This document shows, in pieces, positions 1 through 5,454 of a stretch of DNA of 5,454 nt (positions within the stretch are counted from its first letter, which is position 1; every line of letters begins with the position of its first letter). Origin of the DNA: an uncultured Oscillospiraceae bacterium (GTDB taxonomy: Bacteria > Bacillota > Clostridia > Oscillospirales > Acutalibacteraceae); the NCBI GenBank assembly GCA_900555805.1, contig USMJ01000097.1, positions 1 to 5,454 on the forward strand, written 5' to 3'. Under the pieces are notes generated by a model. It was given only the letters and a program-made list of their open reading frames with translations. It was not told where the DNA came from and ran no database searches. The position numbers and the translations under genes are program-made.

Positions 1-511
1 TGGCGGCGTCGTCACGGTCTTTGAAAAGCAGCTCGACAAGATCAAGGAAAGCTCTGTCGCCTTTTTGATATTCGCTTTCCATAACGGTGTCGATAGCCGA
101 TGATTCGAGCAGGCTAAGCTCGTTATCGTCGATTATTTTGAAATCGGGCGAGATATCGAGAAGCCTGAAATTCTCCTTAACAAGAGAGTTGCAGAAGCTG
201 TCCATGGTGGATATTTCCGCGTCGGGCAGAAGCATTTCCTGTTCTCTGAGATAGCCGTTTCCGGGGTCGGAGCGGATCTTATCCTGAAGCGCCTTGTATA
301 TTCTTTCGCGCATCTCCCCTGCCGCCGCCTTTGTGAAAGTGACGATCAGAAGGTCGTTCGCCGGGCAGGGCTTTTCTTTGTCCGTTATACGCTCGATGAC
401 GCGCTCAACGAGAACCGCCGTTTTTCCCGAGCCTGCCGCCGCGCTGACAAGAATACTTCCGTCACGGGAGGCTATCGCGTTTTTCTGTTGTTCAGTCCAG
501 TTTCGGCTCAT
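1..511 (-). CDS. addA: AddA, helicase-nuclease subunit A (N-terminal 170 residues, cut by window edge)
   Basis: This is the start of the AddA subunit of the AddAB (RexAB) ATP-dependent helicase-nuclease. AddA is the 3'-5' UvrD/Rep-type motor that unwinds broken duplex ends in the cytoplasm before RecA loading. Seen in the sequence: an N-terminal WTEQQKNAI segment (residues 5-13, Q motif), a Walker A motif AAAGSGKT (24-31), motif Ia TFTKAAAGEMRERI (58-71), and an ISTMDSFC segment (100-107) matching the family's STxHSFC-type motif with D in place of the usual H. The B. subtilis protein is 1232 residues, so about 85% of the gene, including the nuclease domain, lies beyond position 1. The ATG at 509-511 is chosen because a GGGAGGTG Shine-Dalgarno (518-525) sits 6 nt upstream. 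The start lies inside the end of addB (20-bp overlap), so translation is probably coupled. No frameshift or internal stop is seen. Confidence 0.96.
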   Translation of the reverse strand, partial: MSRNWTEQQKNAIASRDGSILVSAAAGSGKTAVLVERVIERITDKEKPCPANDLLIVTFTKAAAGEMRERIYKALQDKIRSDPGNGYLREQEMLLPDAEISTMDSFCNSLVKENFRLLDISPDFKIIDDNELSLLESSAIDTVMESEYQKGDRAFLDLVELLFKDRDDAA

Positions 512-3500
512 CTTTTTCACCTCCCGATAATTTTTTGAGGCAGTCGGCGTGACTGTCAAATTTTATATATCTGTATTTTCCGTTTTCTTCATGACAGCAG
601 ACGCTCTTATAGTCGCAGTAGTCGCAGATTCCGTCATGATCCTTGCCGTAAACAGGAACGGCTGATATGTCGCCGTCATGCAGGCTCAGCGCCATGTCGG
701 CTATGATTTCGTCGATGGCTGCGTTCAAGTTGTTTAGCTGAGAAAGACTTATGATTTTACCTTTGGCTTTGCCTGTCTTTTTGTCGATCGACGCCGGGAT
801 GAATATGCTGTCGTCGCCGCCGTCCATGGCTTTTATAACTCGCGTGTCGTCGAGAACAAGGCCGTTCATCGCGCCGTTTTTCATCACCTGACCGTCAAGC
901 TCGCTGTCGGACTTGTCACGGTCTGTTTTGAACGCGGACATTCTCGCCGGAAGATACAGTACGCCGGCAGGTATGATATCGCCGTAGTATTTCTTTCCGT
1001 TTTCGGCTATCGCGAACAGATAAATAAGCATCTGCATATTCAGTCCGTTCAGAACATCGCTTAGCAGCAGCTGCTTTTTGCCTGTCTTGTAGTCGACAAC
1101 TCTGATATATTTCTTTCCGTCAAGATTCATTTCGTCGACCCTGTCGATAAAGCCGAATATCTCGACCTTTCCGCCGTCCGAGAGCTTGACGGTATACGGT
1201 TCGATCGCCTTATCCCGTCCGATCTCAAGTTCGAAGTCGCATGGCTTGAAGCTTGAATTTTTGAATTCTTCCGCGATTCTTTCGAGTATGGTGTCAAGCG
1301 TTTTCGCCAGTCTGTTGAAATGGTAAACAAAGCGCTTGTTTTTGTCATCGAGTCCGCCGAGATATTCCTCGGCGTAGGTTCTCAAAGCGGCCGTGACATC
1401 TTTTTGCCTTTGTACGCGGTCGGTGTTTTCTATACCCAAGTCTTTATATTTTCTTATAAGTGTTTCTAAAACATAATGAACTATCGTTCCGCTTTGGGAC
1501 GGGTCGAGTCTCGCCGTCTTTCTGGGCTTTGCGTTCATTCCGTATCGGCAGAAATATTCAAACGGACAGTTTTCGTATATCTCTATTCTCGAAGCGGAAA
1601 GATACATATTCTTTCCGAAAAGCTCGGTTGAAACGGAACTGTCTCCGAACTTGAAATCTCCGTCTCCGCCGACGCGCTTTAGTGCCTCGACGCGGTCGGC
1701 GTACTTGGGAATATTATTGAAATAATATAGAAGATTTCGGCCGTAGTAGCCGTTTTCTCTGAATTTTGACGCAAGAAGCTCGAACGCCGCCGACTCGCCC
1801 TCTATCTTTTCTTCAAAAGGAATGTCATCGCTCGTGACAAACCTTGCGTTCGGCAAAATCGCCTGCGTCATCGTCACAAGTTCGCTCGGCGTTTTCTTCT
1901 CGCCCCTGTTGGTGGTCAGCGAATAGGTTATATACACCCTCTCTTTCGCACAGCAAAGCGCGTTATAAGCTATAAACCGTTCCTCAACGCTCTTATATTT
2001 GTTCACATCGAAAAGCTCAAGTCCTGCCGCTAAAAGAGTATTTCTGTCTCTGTCGCTGATAAGTCCGCCGTTTGAATTCGACTGTGGGAATACACCTGTG
2101 TTCGCCCCGAGGATAAAAGCGATCTTTATACCTCTCGCCTTTATTCTGTCGGCCGAACCGACTATAACCTCGTCGACGCCATTGGGAACTCTGCCGAGAG
2201 ATTTGACGGAAAGCGACATATCAAACAGCTCCGCATATTTCTTTACAGTTAAATATTTGCCTTTGAGAGCAAGTGCGATTTCGTTGAGCGTCTGCATGAG
2301 CATATCCCATATCTGTTCCTGCTCCGTCGCAAGGTCGTTTTCGCCCTGCTCCTCAAGCTCGATCGCGAGCGCTTTCAGGTTCTTGTCGGCTCCGACAGAC
2401 AGCAGAAACTCATACAGGGCTTTCGTCATTTCGCAGCCGTCCTTGTCCTGCAAATTTTCTTTGAGAGTTATCAGCGGTTCGATGACCGTCTCTCTCATAC
2501 TGTTCAGGCGCAGAAGTTTTTCCGTTTTTTCTTTTTCTTTGCAGATGTCAAAGCCGAACGGGCTTCCCGTGAATTCTTTTTTCCAGCCCGAGCGTTCGAT
2601 CTGCCACAAATATATATAGTTTTCAAGCTCGGATATATCGTCGACCGAAAGCGAAGTCAGCCCTGTTTTAAGGTACCGCATAATGCTTTCTGTTTCAAAG
2701 CCGTCGTAACAGATTTTCAGCGCGTTCTGAACGAAAAGCACAAGCGGCTGATTTGATATCGGCTGGCGCGCGTCTTCGAAAGTCGGGATTCCGTATTTCC
2801 TGAACGCGTACTTAATATGGCTTTCATATTTGTCGCCGTCTCTGAAAATGACGGCTATATCGCGGCATCGGTAGCCCTCACGCATGAGCTGTCGGATCTT
2901 TCTCGCCGTGTAGGCGCACTCGTCCTCAATATCTCCCGCGCAGTAGACGGTCACGCTGTCGCTGTCGCCTTCAAAAGCGCCGAAGTCGGCTTTATAGAGG
3001 CTTTCATCAAGGGCGTATAACGCGCCCGAGGTGTGGCTCTTGTAGCCTGTTACGGCTTCGGTGAGAATGACGGGTTTCGCGACCGAAACACCGTTTTTCT
3101 CGGCTAAGGTTTTAAGGCGCGACGCCGTACGCCTAGTGAAAGCGAAGACGTCGTTTTGATTTTGGGTGTAGCTTATCCCGTCAGCGCAGAGGGTTATGTA
3201 GACATCGTCCGCCTGCCGCATTATCTGTTCGATAATTTTCATTATCTGACCGTTGAAGCCCGTGAAGCCGTCAAGAGCAACTGTCTTCCCATCAAACCAA
3301 CGGTTCGTTTTCAATGTCTCGCAAAGCCTTTCAAGGACATCGGTCGTGTCAAGATAACAGCTTTCTATCAGCGCCTCATATGTGTCGCAAATGAGCATCA
3401 GCTCACGCATTTTATCTTTGAGTATACCGTCCGAAAGAAGCGCAACCGTGCTTTCGAGCTTTTCGCGGCTGTTCGCCGACTGCTTCAGCTCGTCGACGAC

Positions 3501-3866
3501 AAAAAGCATACTTTTTATGAAAGCCTTGTTTCCGATATGCTTTTTATAAAGCTCGATTTTTTCTTCGAGCGATGACAGAGCCATAGCCATATATATAAGC
3601 CTGCCCTGGTCGCTGATTATATCTTTGTGGCGTATTCCGTATTCCGAGAAGACATATTCCGCGACGCGCGTAAAGCTTAAGACGTCTATCTTGTTCGATC
3701 GTACCGCGCCTATCGAGTTTAAGATTCCCTTATCTGTCTCGAAAGTGAACTGTTCGGGAACTATCAGAACAACGCCGCCGTCCTTTTTATCCGTTATTTC
3801 GCCGAGTTTTCGGTGAAGATATTCGGTTTTTCCGCAGGCGGCTCGGCCTAAAATAAAATGAAGCAT
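492..3866 (-). CDS. addB: AddB, helicase-nuclease subunit B (complete)
   Basis: This is AddB, partner of AddA in the AddAB complex that unwinds and resects double-strand breaks. From B. subtilis work, AddB supplies Chi recognition and one of the two nuclease domains. The protein is 1124 residues (B. subtilis 1166). Seen: an N-terminal Walker A GRAACGKT (7-14); a UvrD-like body with a family-typical segment near 335-385 (IAVIFRDGDKY...PTFEDARQPI) and AFILGANTGVFP near 580-595; then a C-terminal RecB-type nuclease with GTIVHYVLE (H797), FIDRVDE (D908) and VVDYKTGKK (D925, K927). Four cysteines fit the AddB iron-sulfur staple: C767 in NCPFEYF, and C1081, C1084 and C1090 in a C-x2-C-x5-C pattern. 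The nuclease therefore looks intact. The ATG at 3864-3866 is chosen because AAGGAG (3874-3879) lies 7 nt upstream and homology begins there. The reading frame stays open 114 codons further upstream, but that stretch crosses the promoter and runs antisense to the next gene. Confidence 0.97.
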   Translation of the reverse strand: MLHFILGRAACGKTEYLHRKLGEITDKKDGGVVLIVPEQFTFETDKGILNSIGAVRSNKIDVLSFTRVAEYVFSEYGIRHKDIISDQGRLIYMAMALSSLEEKIELYKKHIGNKAFIKSMLFVVDELKQSANSREKLESTVALLSDGILKDKMRELMLICDTYEALIESCYLDTTDVLERLCETLKTNRWFDGKTVALDGFTGFNGQIMKIIEQIMRQADDVYITLCADGISYTQNQNDVFAFTRRTASRLKTLAEKNGVSVAKPVILTEAVTGYKSHTSGALYALDESLYKADFGAFEGDSDSVTVYCAGDIEDECAYTARKIRQLMREGYRCRDIAVIFRDGDKYESHIKYAFRKYGIPTFEDARQPISNQPLVLFVQNALKICYDGFETESIMRYLKTGLTSLSVDDISELENYIYLWQIERSGWKKEFTGSPFGFDICKEKEKTEKLLRLNSMRETVIEPLITLKENLQDKDGCEMTKALYEFLLSVGADKNLKALAIELEEQGENDLATEQEQIWDMLMQTLNEIALALKGKYLTVKKYAELFDMSLSVKSLGRVPNGVDEVIVGSADRIKARGIKIAFILGANTGVFPQSNSNGGLISDRDRNTLLAAGLELFDVNKYKSVEERFIAYNALCCAKERVYITYSLTTNRGEKKTPSELVTMTQAILPNARFVTSDDIPFEEKIEGESAAFELLASKFRENGYYGRNLLYYFNNIPKYADRVEALKRVGGDGDFKFGDSSVSTELFGKNMYLSASRIEIYENCPFEYFCRYGMNAKPRKTARLDPSQSGTIVHYVLETLIRKYKDLGIENTDRVQRQKDVTAALRTYAEEYLGGLDDKNKRFVYHFNRLAKTLDTILERIAEEFKNSSFKPCDFELEIGRDKAIEPYTVKLSDGGKVEIFGFIDRVDEMNLDGKKYIRVVDYKTGKKQLLLSDVLNGLNMQMLIYLFAIAENGKKYYGDIIPAGVLYLPARMSAFKTDRDKSDSELDGQVMKNGAMNGLVLDDTRVIKAMDGGDDSIFIPASIDKKTGKAKGKIISLSQLNNLNAAIDEIIADMALSLHDGDISAVPVYGKDHDGICDYCDYKSVCCHEENGKYRYIKFDSHADCLKKLSGGEKDEPKLD
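518..525 (-). promoter_or_regulatory. addA ribosome binding site inside the end of addB
   Basis: GGGAGGTG on the minus strand is a near-perfect Shine-Dalgarno placed 6 nt before the addA ATG. It lies within the last codons of addB (the LSGGEKDE region). It fixes the addA start and indicates that the two subunits are made by coupled translation from one message, as expected for a heterodimer. Confidence 0.85.
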
Positions 3867-3873
3867 CAAATTT

Positions 3874-3879
3874 CTCCTT
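3874..3879 (-). promoter_or_regulatory. addB ribosome binding site
   Basis: AAGGAG on the minus strand sits 7 nt upstream of the ATG at 3864-3866. It selects this start over the much longer in-frame extension that reads back through the intergenic region and the antisense of the neighbouring gene. Confidence 0.85.
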
Positions 3880-3910
3880 AAAGCGTTAGAGTGTATATAA
3901 CTATACGGAT

Positions 3911-3919
3911 ATTGTAACA
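3911..3919 (-). promoter_or_regulatory. Probable addB promoter (extended -10)
   Basis: The minus strand reads TGTTACAAT, an extended -10 element: TG, one base, then TACAAT (5 of 6 matches to TATAAT). The hexamer 17 bp upstream (TATGCA, 3934-3939) matches the -35 consensus at only 3 of 6 positions, which is common when an extended -10 is present. Initiation would fall near 3904 and give a leader of about 40 nt containing the AAGGAG site. No start-site data are available, so this is a motif-based prediction. Confidence 0.5.
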
Positions 3920-3943
3920 TATTTTTTCCTGTTTGCATATACT
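3918..3943 (+). promoter_or_regulatory. Candidate sporulation-type promoter for the YlmC/YmxH-family gene
   Basis: CATATACT (3936-3943) fits the -10 element used by the mother-cell sigma factors sigma-E and sigma-K (CATA followed by a T four positions on). Upstream, CATATT (3918-3923) resembles the sigma-E -35, but the 12-bp gap is somewhat short. Alternatively AC at 3917-3918, 17 bp before CATA, fits the looser sigma-K pattern. TATACT (3938-3943) could instead serve as a sigma-A -10, but no good -35 stands 16-18 bp before it. Initiation would fall about 25-30 nt before the ATG. The call leans on the product being a sporulation-family protein. Confidence 0.3.
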
Positions 3944-3966
3944 TTACAGACTTAAAATATATGAAA

Positions 3967-3973
3967 GAGGGTG
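3967..3973 (+). promoter_or_regulatory. Ribosome binding site that decides the start of the YlmC/YmxH-family gene
   Basis: GAGGGTG, with its GAGG core 8 nt before the ATG at 3979, selects that start. Using the in-frame ATG at 3961 would put this site inside the coding region and leave the start without a Shine-Dalgarno. Confidence 0.7.
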
Positions 3974-3978
3974 CAAAA

Positions 3979-4275
3979 ATGCGGTGCTGTATAACCGACC
4001 TTCGCAGCAAAAAGGTCATCAACGCCAAAAACGGTTGTGTTCTCGGGAATGTCTGCGACGTCGAGATCGACACCTGCACGGGCAAGGTCGTCGAGATAGT
4101 CATATACGGCCGTCTTCGATGCTGCGGTCTTATGGGCAGAGACGATGATATCAGAATTTCATGGGACGATATCAGCGTTATCGGCGATGAAACCGTTCTC
4201 GTCTGCATTGACCATTTCGATAAACCGCCGCCGAAACCGCCGAAGAAAAGTCCGTTTGAAGGTCTGTTCAGATGA
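3979..4275 (+). CDS. YlmC/YmxH-family sporulation protein (PRC-barrel)
   Basis: A 98-residue protein of the YlmC/YmxH family, small PRC-barrel-like proteins conserved in endospore formers whose molecular role is not established. Family marks seen: ITDLRSKKVINAKNG (5-19), LGNVCDVEIDTCTGKVVEIVI (22-42), the CGLMGRDDDIRISWDDISVIGDE block (49-71) matching the family's FGLFGREEDxxIPWxxIxxIGxD core, and a final VLVCID strand. It has no signal peptide or membrane segment, so it is probably cytoplasmic. It is unusually cysteine-rich (C3, C4, C20, C26, C33, C48, C49, C76) and ends in a proline/lysine-rich tail, DKPPPKPPKKSPFEGLFR, beyond the barrel. The start at 3979 is chosen because GAGGGTG (3967-3973) precedes it with normal spacing. 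An in-frame ATG at 3961 lies upstream of that site and has no ribosome binding site of its own. The gene is divergent from addB and stands alone. Whether it matches YlmC or YmxH cannot be resolved here. Confidence 0.9.
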   Translation: MRCCITDLRSKKVINAKNGCVLGNVCDVEIDTCTGKVVEIVIYGRLRCCGLMGRDDDIRISWDDISVIGDETVLVCIDHFDKPPPKPPKKSPFEGLFR

Positions 4276-4278
4276 AAT

Positions 4279-4315
4279 AATGACAGCGACCTATGAGTTA
4301 TCGGTCGCTGTCATT
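4279..4315 (+). terminator. Rho-independent terminator, possibly bidirectional
   Basis: A perfect 13-bp inverted repeat has its left arm AATGACAGCGACC at 4279-4291 and its right arm GGTCGCTGTCATT at 4303-4315, around an 11-nt loop. On the plus strand the stem runs into TTTTCTT (4314-4320), the usual uridine tract, three bases after the YlmC-like stop codon. The same stem lies 18 bp past the minus-strand transporter stop, where its trailing bases ATTATTT are only moderately T-rich. It therefore clearly ends the small gene and probably also ends the transporter message coming the other way. Confidence 0.88.
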
Positions 4316-4333
4316 TTCTTGTACGAGTAAGTA

Positions 4334-5269
4334 TTATTCTTGTTTCAAGTCGGCGCTCGGCTTTTCAGCCTGAGCTTTGCCGTCTTTTTTCAGGGCGAGC
4401 AGGAAGACTGTCGAGATGACGCAGGCGAAGCCGAGAAGATCCATCGGCGCGAATCGGCTTCCGAGCCACAGCCATGAGACCACCGCTGTTGTGACGGGCT
4501 CAACGCTCGCGAGGATGCTCGCCTTAACAGGACCTATGTCGCTGATCGCCTGAAGATAGAGCGAAAACGCGGCGACAGTGCCGATAAGGATGATTCCGGC
4601 AAGAGCCAAGAGCGCGCCCAAATCAAGGCTGACAGGGATTCGCCAGACTCCCAGGGCGAAGAACAGGACTATACCGCCCATTGTCATTCCGAGACCGCTG
4701 ACGACAACGCTCGACCTTCTTTCGGTCACATCGCCCGGGATAAGAGTATACAGGACAACGGAAAGAGCGGCAGATATGCACCAGACAAGCCCCTGTTTTG
4801 ATATAGCGAGGTTGGACGGATTGCCGTGCGTCGCGATAAGAAATGTTCCGACTGTCGCAAGAATGACGGACACGACCTCGGGAATTTTCGGAAGCTTTCT
4901 GTTTATCACGCAAACAACAACCATGACAAGGACGGGACCCGAATACTGAATAACCGTCGCCGTCGCGGCGTTTGTGTATTTGATCGCTGTAAGATATGAA
5001 AGCTGGCATAGCATAAGACCGAAAATTCCGAAACATGCGATACGCATAAAATCTTTTTTACACTTGAGTGTTTCTATGAGATTTTTTCTTTGAGCAAACA
5101 GTGAAATTATTATAAGAACTATACCCGACGAAAGAAGCCTGACAGTTGTCAGCCAATAGGAATCCATATTTTTCTCGCTGAAAAGGTACTGACCGAAACA
5201 GCCCGAAAAGCCCCAACACATTCCGCCTATCAACGCACACAGTACGCCTCTTAATTTTTTCTTATCCAT
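4334..5269 (-). CDS. EamA/DMT-superfamily transporter, ten-helix permease
   Basis: A 311-residue inner-membrane protein of the drug/metabolite transporter superfamily with two EamA repeats. About ten hydrophobic segments are visible, roughly at 9-30, 38-59, 74-96, 99-121, 131-148, 160-177, 187-207, 217-239, 246-269 and 275-293, followed by a short charged cytoplasmic tail. The first repeat carries YTNAATATVIQYSGPVLV (98-115). The second carries the matching GPVKASILASVEPVTTAVVSW (246-266) with its EPV signature, and a GMCWGFSG segment (16-23) is typical of the first helix. Family members mostly export metabolites, amino acids or drugs. The substrate cannot be read from sequence and the neighbours give no pathway clue. 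The ATG at 5267-5269 is chosen because GAGGTG lies 6 nt upstream. The GTG at 5276-5278, which gives three extra residues, overlaps that ribosome binding site. The gene appears monocistronic, with its own promoter and a shared terminator. Confidence 0.93.
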   Translation of the reverse strand: MDKKKLRGVLCALIGGMCWGFSGCFGQYLFSEKNMDSYWLTTVRLLSSGIVLIIISLFAQRKNLIETLKCKKDFMRIACFGIFGLMLCQLSYLTAIKYTNAATATVIQYSGPVLVMVVVCVINRKLPKIPEVVSVILATVGTFLIATHGNPSNLAISKQGLVWCISAALSVVLYTLIPGDVTERRSSVVVSGLGMTMGGIVLFFALGVWRIPVSLDLGALLALAGIILIGTVAAFSLYLQAISDIGPVKASILASVEPVTTAVVSWLWLGSRFAPMDLLGFACVISTVFLLALKKDGKAQAEKPSADLKQE

Positions 5270-5275
5270 CTCTTT

Positions 5276-5281
5276 CACCTC
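5276..5281 (-). promoter_or_regulatory. Transporter ribosome binding site
   Basis: GAGGTG on the minus strand sits 6 nt from the ATG at 5267-5269. It argues against the in-frame GTG at 5276-5278, which lies within the site itself. Confidence 0.8.
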
Positions 5282-5288
5282 GGATTAA

Positions 5289-5305
5289 AATAACCGTCGG
5301 TTATT
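5289..5305 (-). promoter_or_regulatory. 17-bp palindromic operator candidate at the transporter promoter
   Basis: This is a perfect inverted repeat with arms AATAACCG and CGGTTATT around a single central base. It overlaps the downstream half of the -10 hexamer and the expected transcription start (about 5296). A one-base centre makes a stable RNA hairpin unlikely, so a dimeric DNA-binding repressor is the natural reading. The size and symmetry would suit a TetR- or MarR-type regulator, but that class is inference. No regulator gene is visible in the window. Confidence 0.6.
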
Positions 5306-5331
5306 ATAGCACGGTTTTTTGCCTTGGACAA
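5303..5331 (-). promoter_or_regulatory. Sigma-A-type promoter of the transporter gene
   Basis: On the minus strand the -35 is TTGTCC (5326-5331, 4 of 6 matches), the spacer is exactly 17 bp, and the -10 is a perfect TATAAT (5303-5308). Initiation is expected near 5296, leaving a leader of about 27 nt that contains the GAGGTG site. Confidence 0.8.
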
Positions 5332-5361
5332 GAGATAAAATATCTTACATTTTGTTTTATT

Positions 5362-5454
5362 TCAGTTTTGAGCCGGTGCTTCACCGGCAAAGTCAAAGTC
5401 GGTTCGGAAAGCCCGAATTTCATCTAAAGGCGGGACGGCAAAACGGTTTTCGTT
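5362..5454. other. Structured right edge: nested inverted repeats, no assignable gene
   Basis: Three short inverted repeats follow one another. GCCGGTG/CACCGGC has a 3-nt loop (5372-5388), TTCGG/CCGAA a 5-nt loop (5403-5417), and AAAAC/GTTTT a 1-nt centre (5440-5450). The minus strand is open from the edge to a TGA at 5362-5364 (30 codons, ending FAGEAPAQN). The plus strand is open from 5372 to the edge. Neither frame resembles a family I recognise. The first hairpin has no T-tract on either strand, so it is not a canonical terminator. The stretch may be the end of an upstream minus-strand gene or part of a dispersed intergenic repeat, and the window cuts it too short to decide. Confidence 0.35.

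Noticed and set aside
294..530. Plus-strand open frame of 78 codons across the addA start
   Set aside because: It is antisense to the AddA Walker A and motif Ia regions, which are clearly the coding strand.
1999..2619. Plus-strand open frame of 206 codons inside addB
   Set aside because: It is antisense to conserved AddB sequence. Its translation is serine-rich and low in recognisable motifs, and no ribosome binding site or promoter is evident, so it is a shadow frame.
3156..3575. Plus-strand open frame of 139 codons inside addB
   Set aside because: It lies wholly opposite conserved addB coding sequence and shows no family features.
3933..3961. TTGCAT and AATATA with 17-bp spacing as a sigma-A promoter for the YlmC-like gene
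   Set aside because: Transcription would start at or within the ribosome binding site, leaving essentially no leader, and the -10 match is poor.
3867..4208. In-frame N-terminal extension of addB by 114 codons on the minus strand
   Set aside because: It crosses the AT-rich promoter region and runs antisense through most of the YlmC-like gene. It has no homology to AddB, and a good ribosome binding site with a Walker A-containing start lies at 3866.
4578..4949. Plus-strand open frame of 123 codons (and a minus-strand frame at 4623-5036) within the transporter gene
   Set aside because: Both lie over the ten-helix transporter frame, whose EamA signatures make it the real gene. The alternatives have no motifs or start signals.
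5270..5278. GTG start giving the transporter three extra residues
   Set aside because: The GTG is part of the GAGGTG ribosome binding site for the ATG at 5269.
5372..5388. GCCGGTG/CACCGGC hairpin as an intrinsic terminator
   Set aside because: Neither strand has a T-tract directly after the stem. The T-rich stretch lies before it on the plus strand.

Overview
The window is ordinary chromosomal sequence, most likely from an anaerobic clostridial Firmicute of the gut Oscillospiraceae/Ruminococcaceae kind. Three things point there: the addB-addA gene order, the presence of a YlmC/YmxH-family gene (a family typical of endospore-forming Firmicutes), and strong GGAGG-type ribosome binding sites in moderate-GC DNA. 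The species cannot be fixed from the sequence.

Layout, left to right. Positions 1-511 (minus strand) hold the first 170 codons of addA, cut by the window edge. Positions 492-3866 (minus) hold a complete addB whose end overlaps the addA start by 20 bp. Together they encode the two subunits of the AddAB helicase-nuclease, which processes double-strand breaks for RecA-dependent recombination. A 112-bp divergent promoter region (3867-3978) separates addB from a small plus-strand gene (3979-4275) for a cysteine-rich PRC-barrel protein of the YlmC/YmxH sporulation family. That gene converges on a minus-strand EamA/DMT-type ten-helix transporter (4334-5269), and a hairpin terminator lies between them. 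The transporter has a clear sigma-A-type promoter (-10 TATAAT, 17-bp spacer), and a 17-bp perfect palindrome sits across its -10 and start region, as a repressor operator would. The last ~90 bases (5362-5454) hold no recognisable gene. They contain three short inverted repeats and short frames open to the edge on both strands.

How the genes relate: addB and addA form a translationally coupled operon that continues off the left edge. The small sporulation-family gene and the transporter appear to be independent single-gene transcription units. I see no mobile element, CRISPR array, tRNA or rRNA, and no convincing new multi-gene system. The points most worth a second look are the transporter operator, the structured right edge, and the overlapping divergent promoters between addB and the YlmC-like gene.
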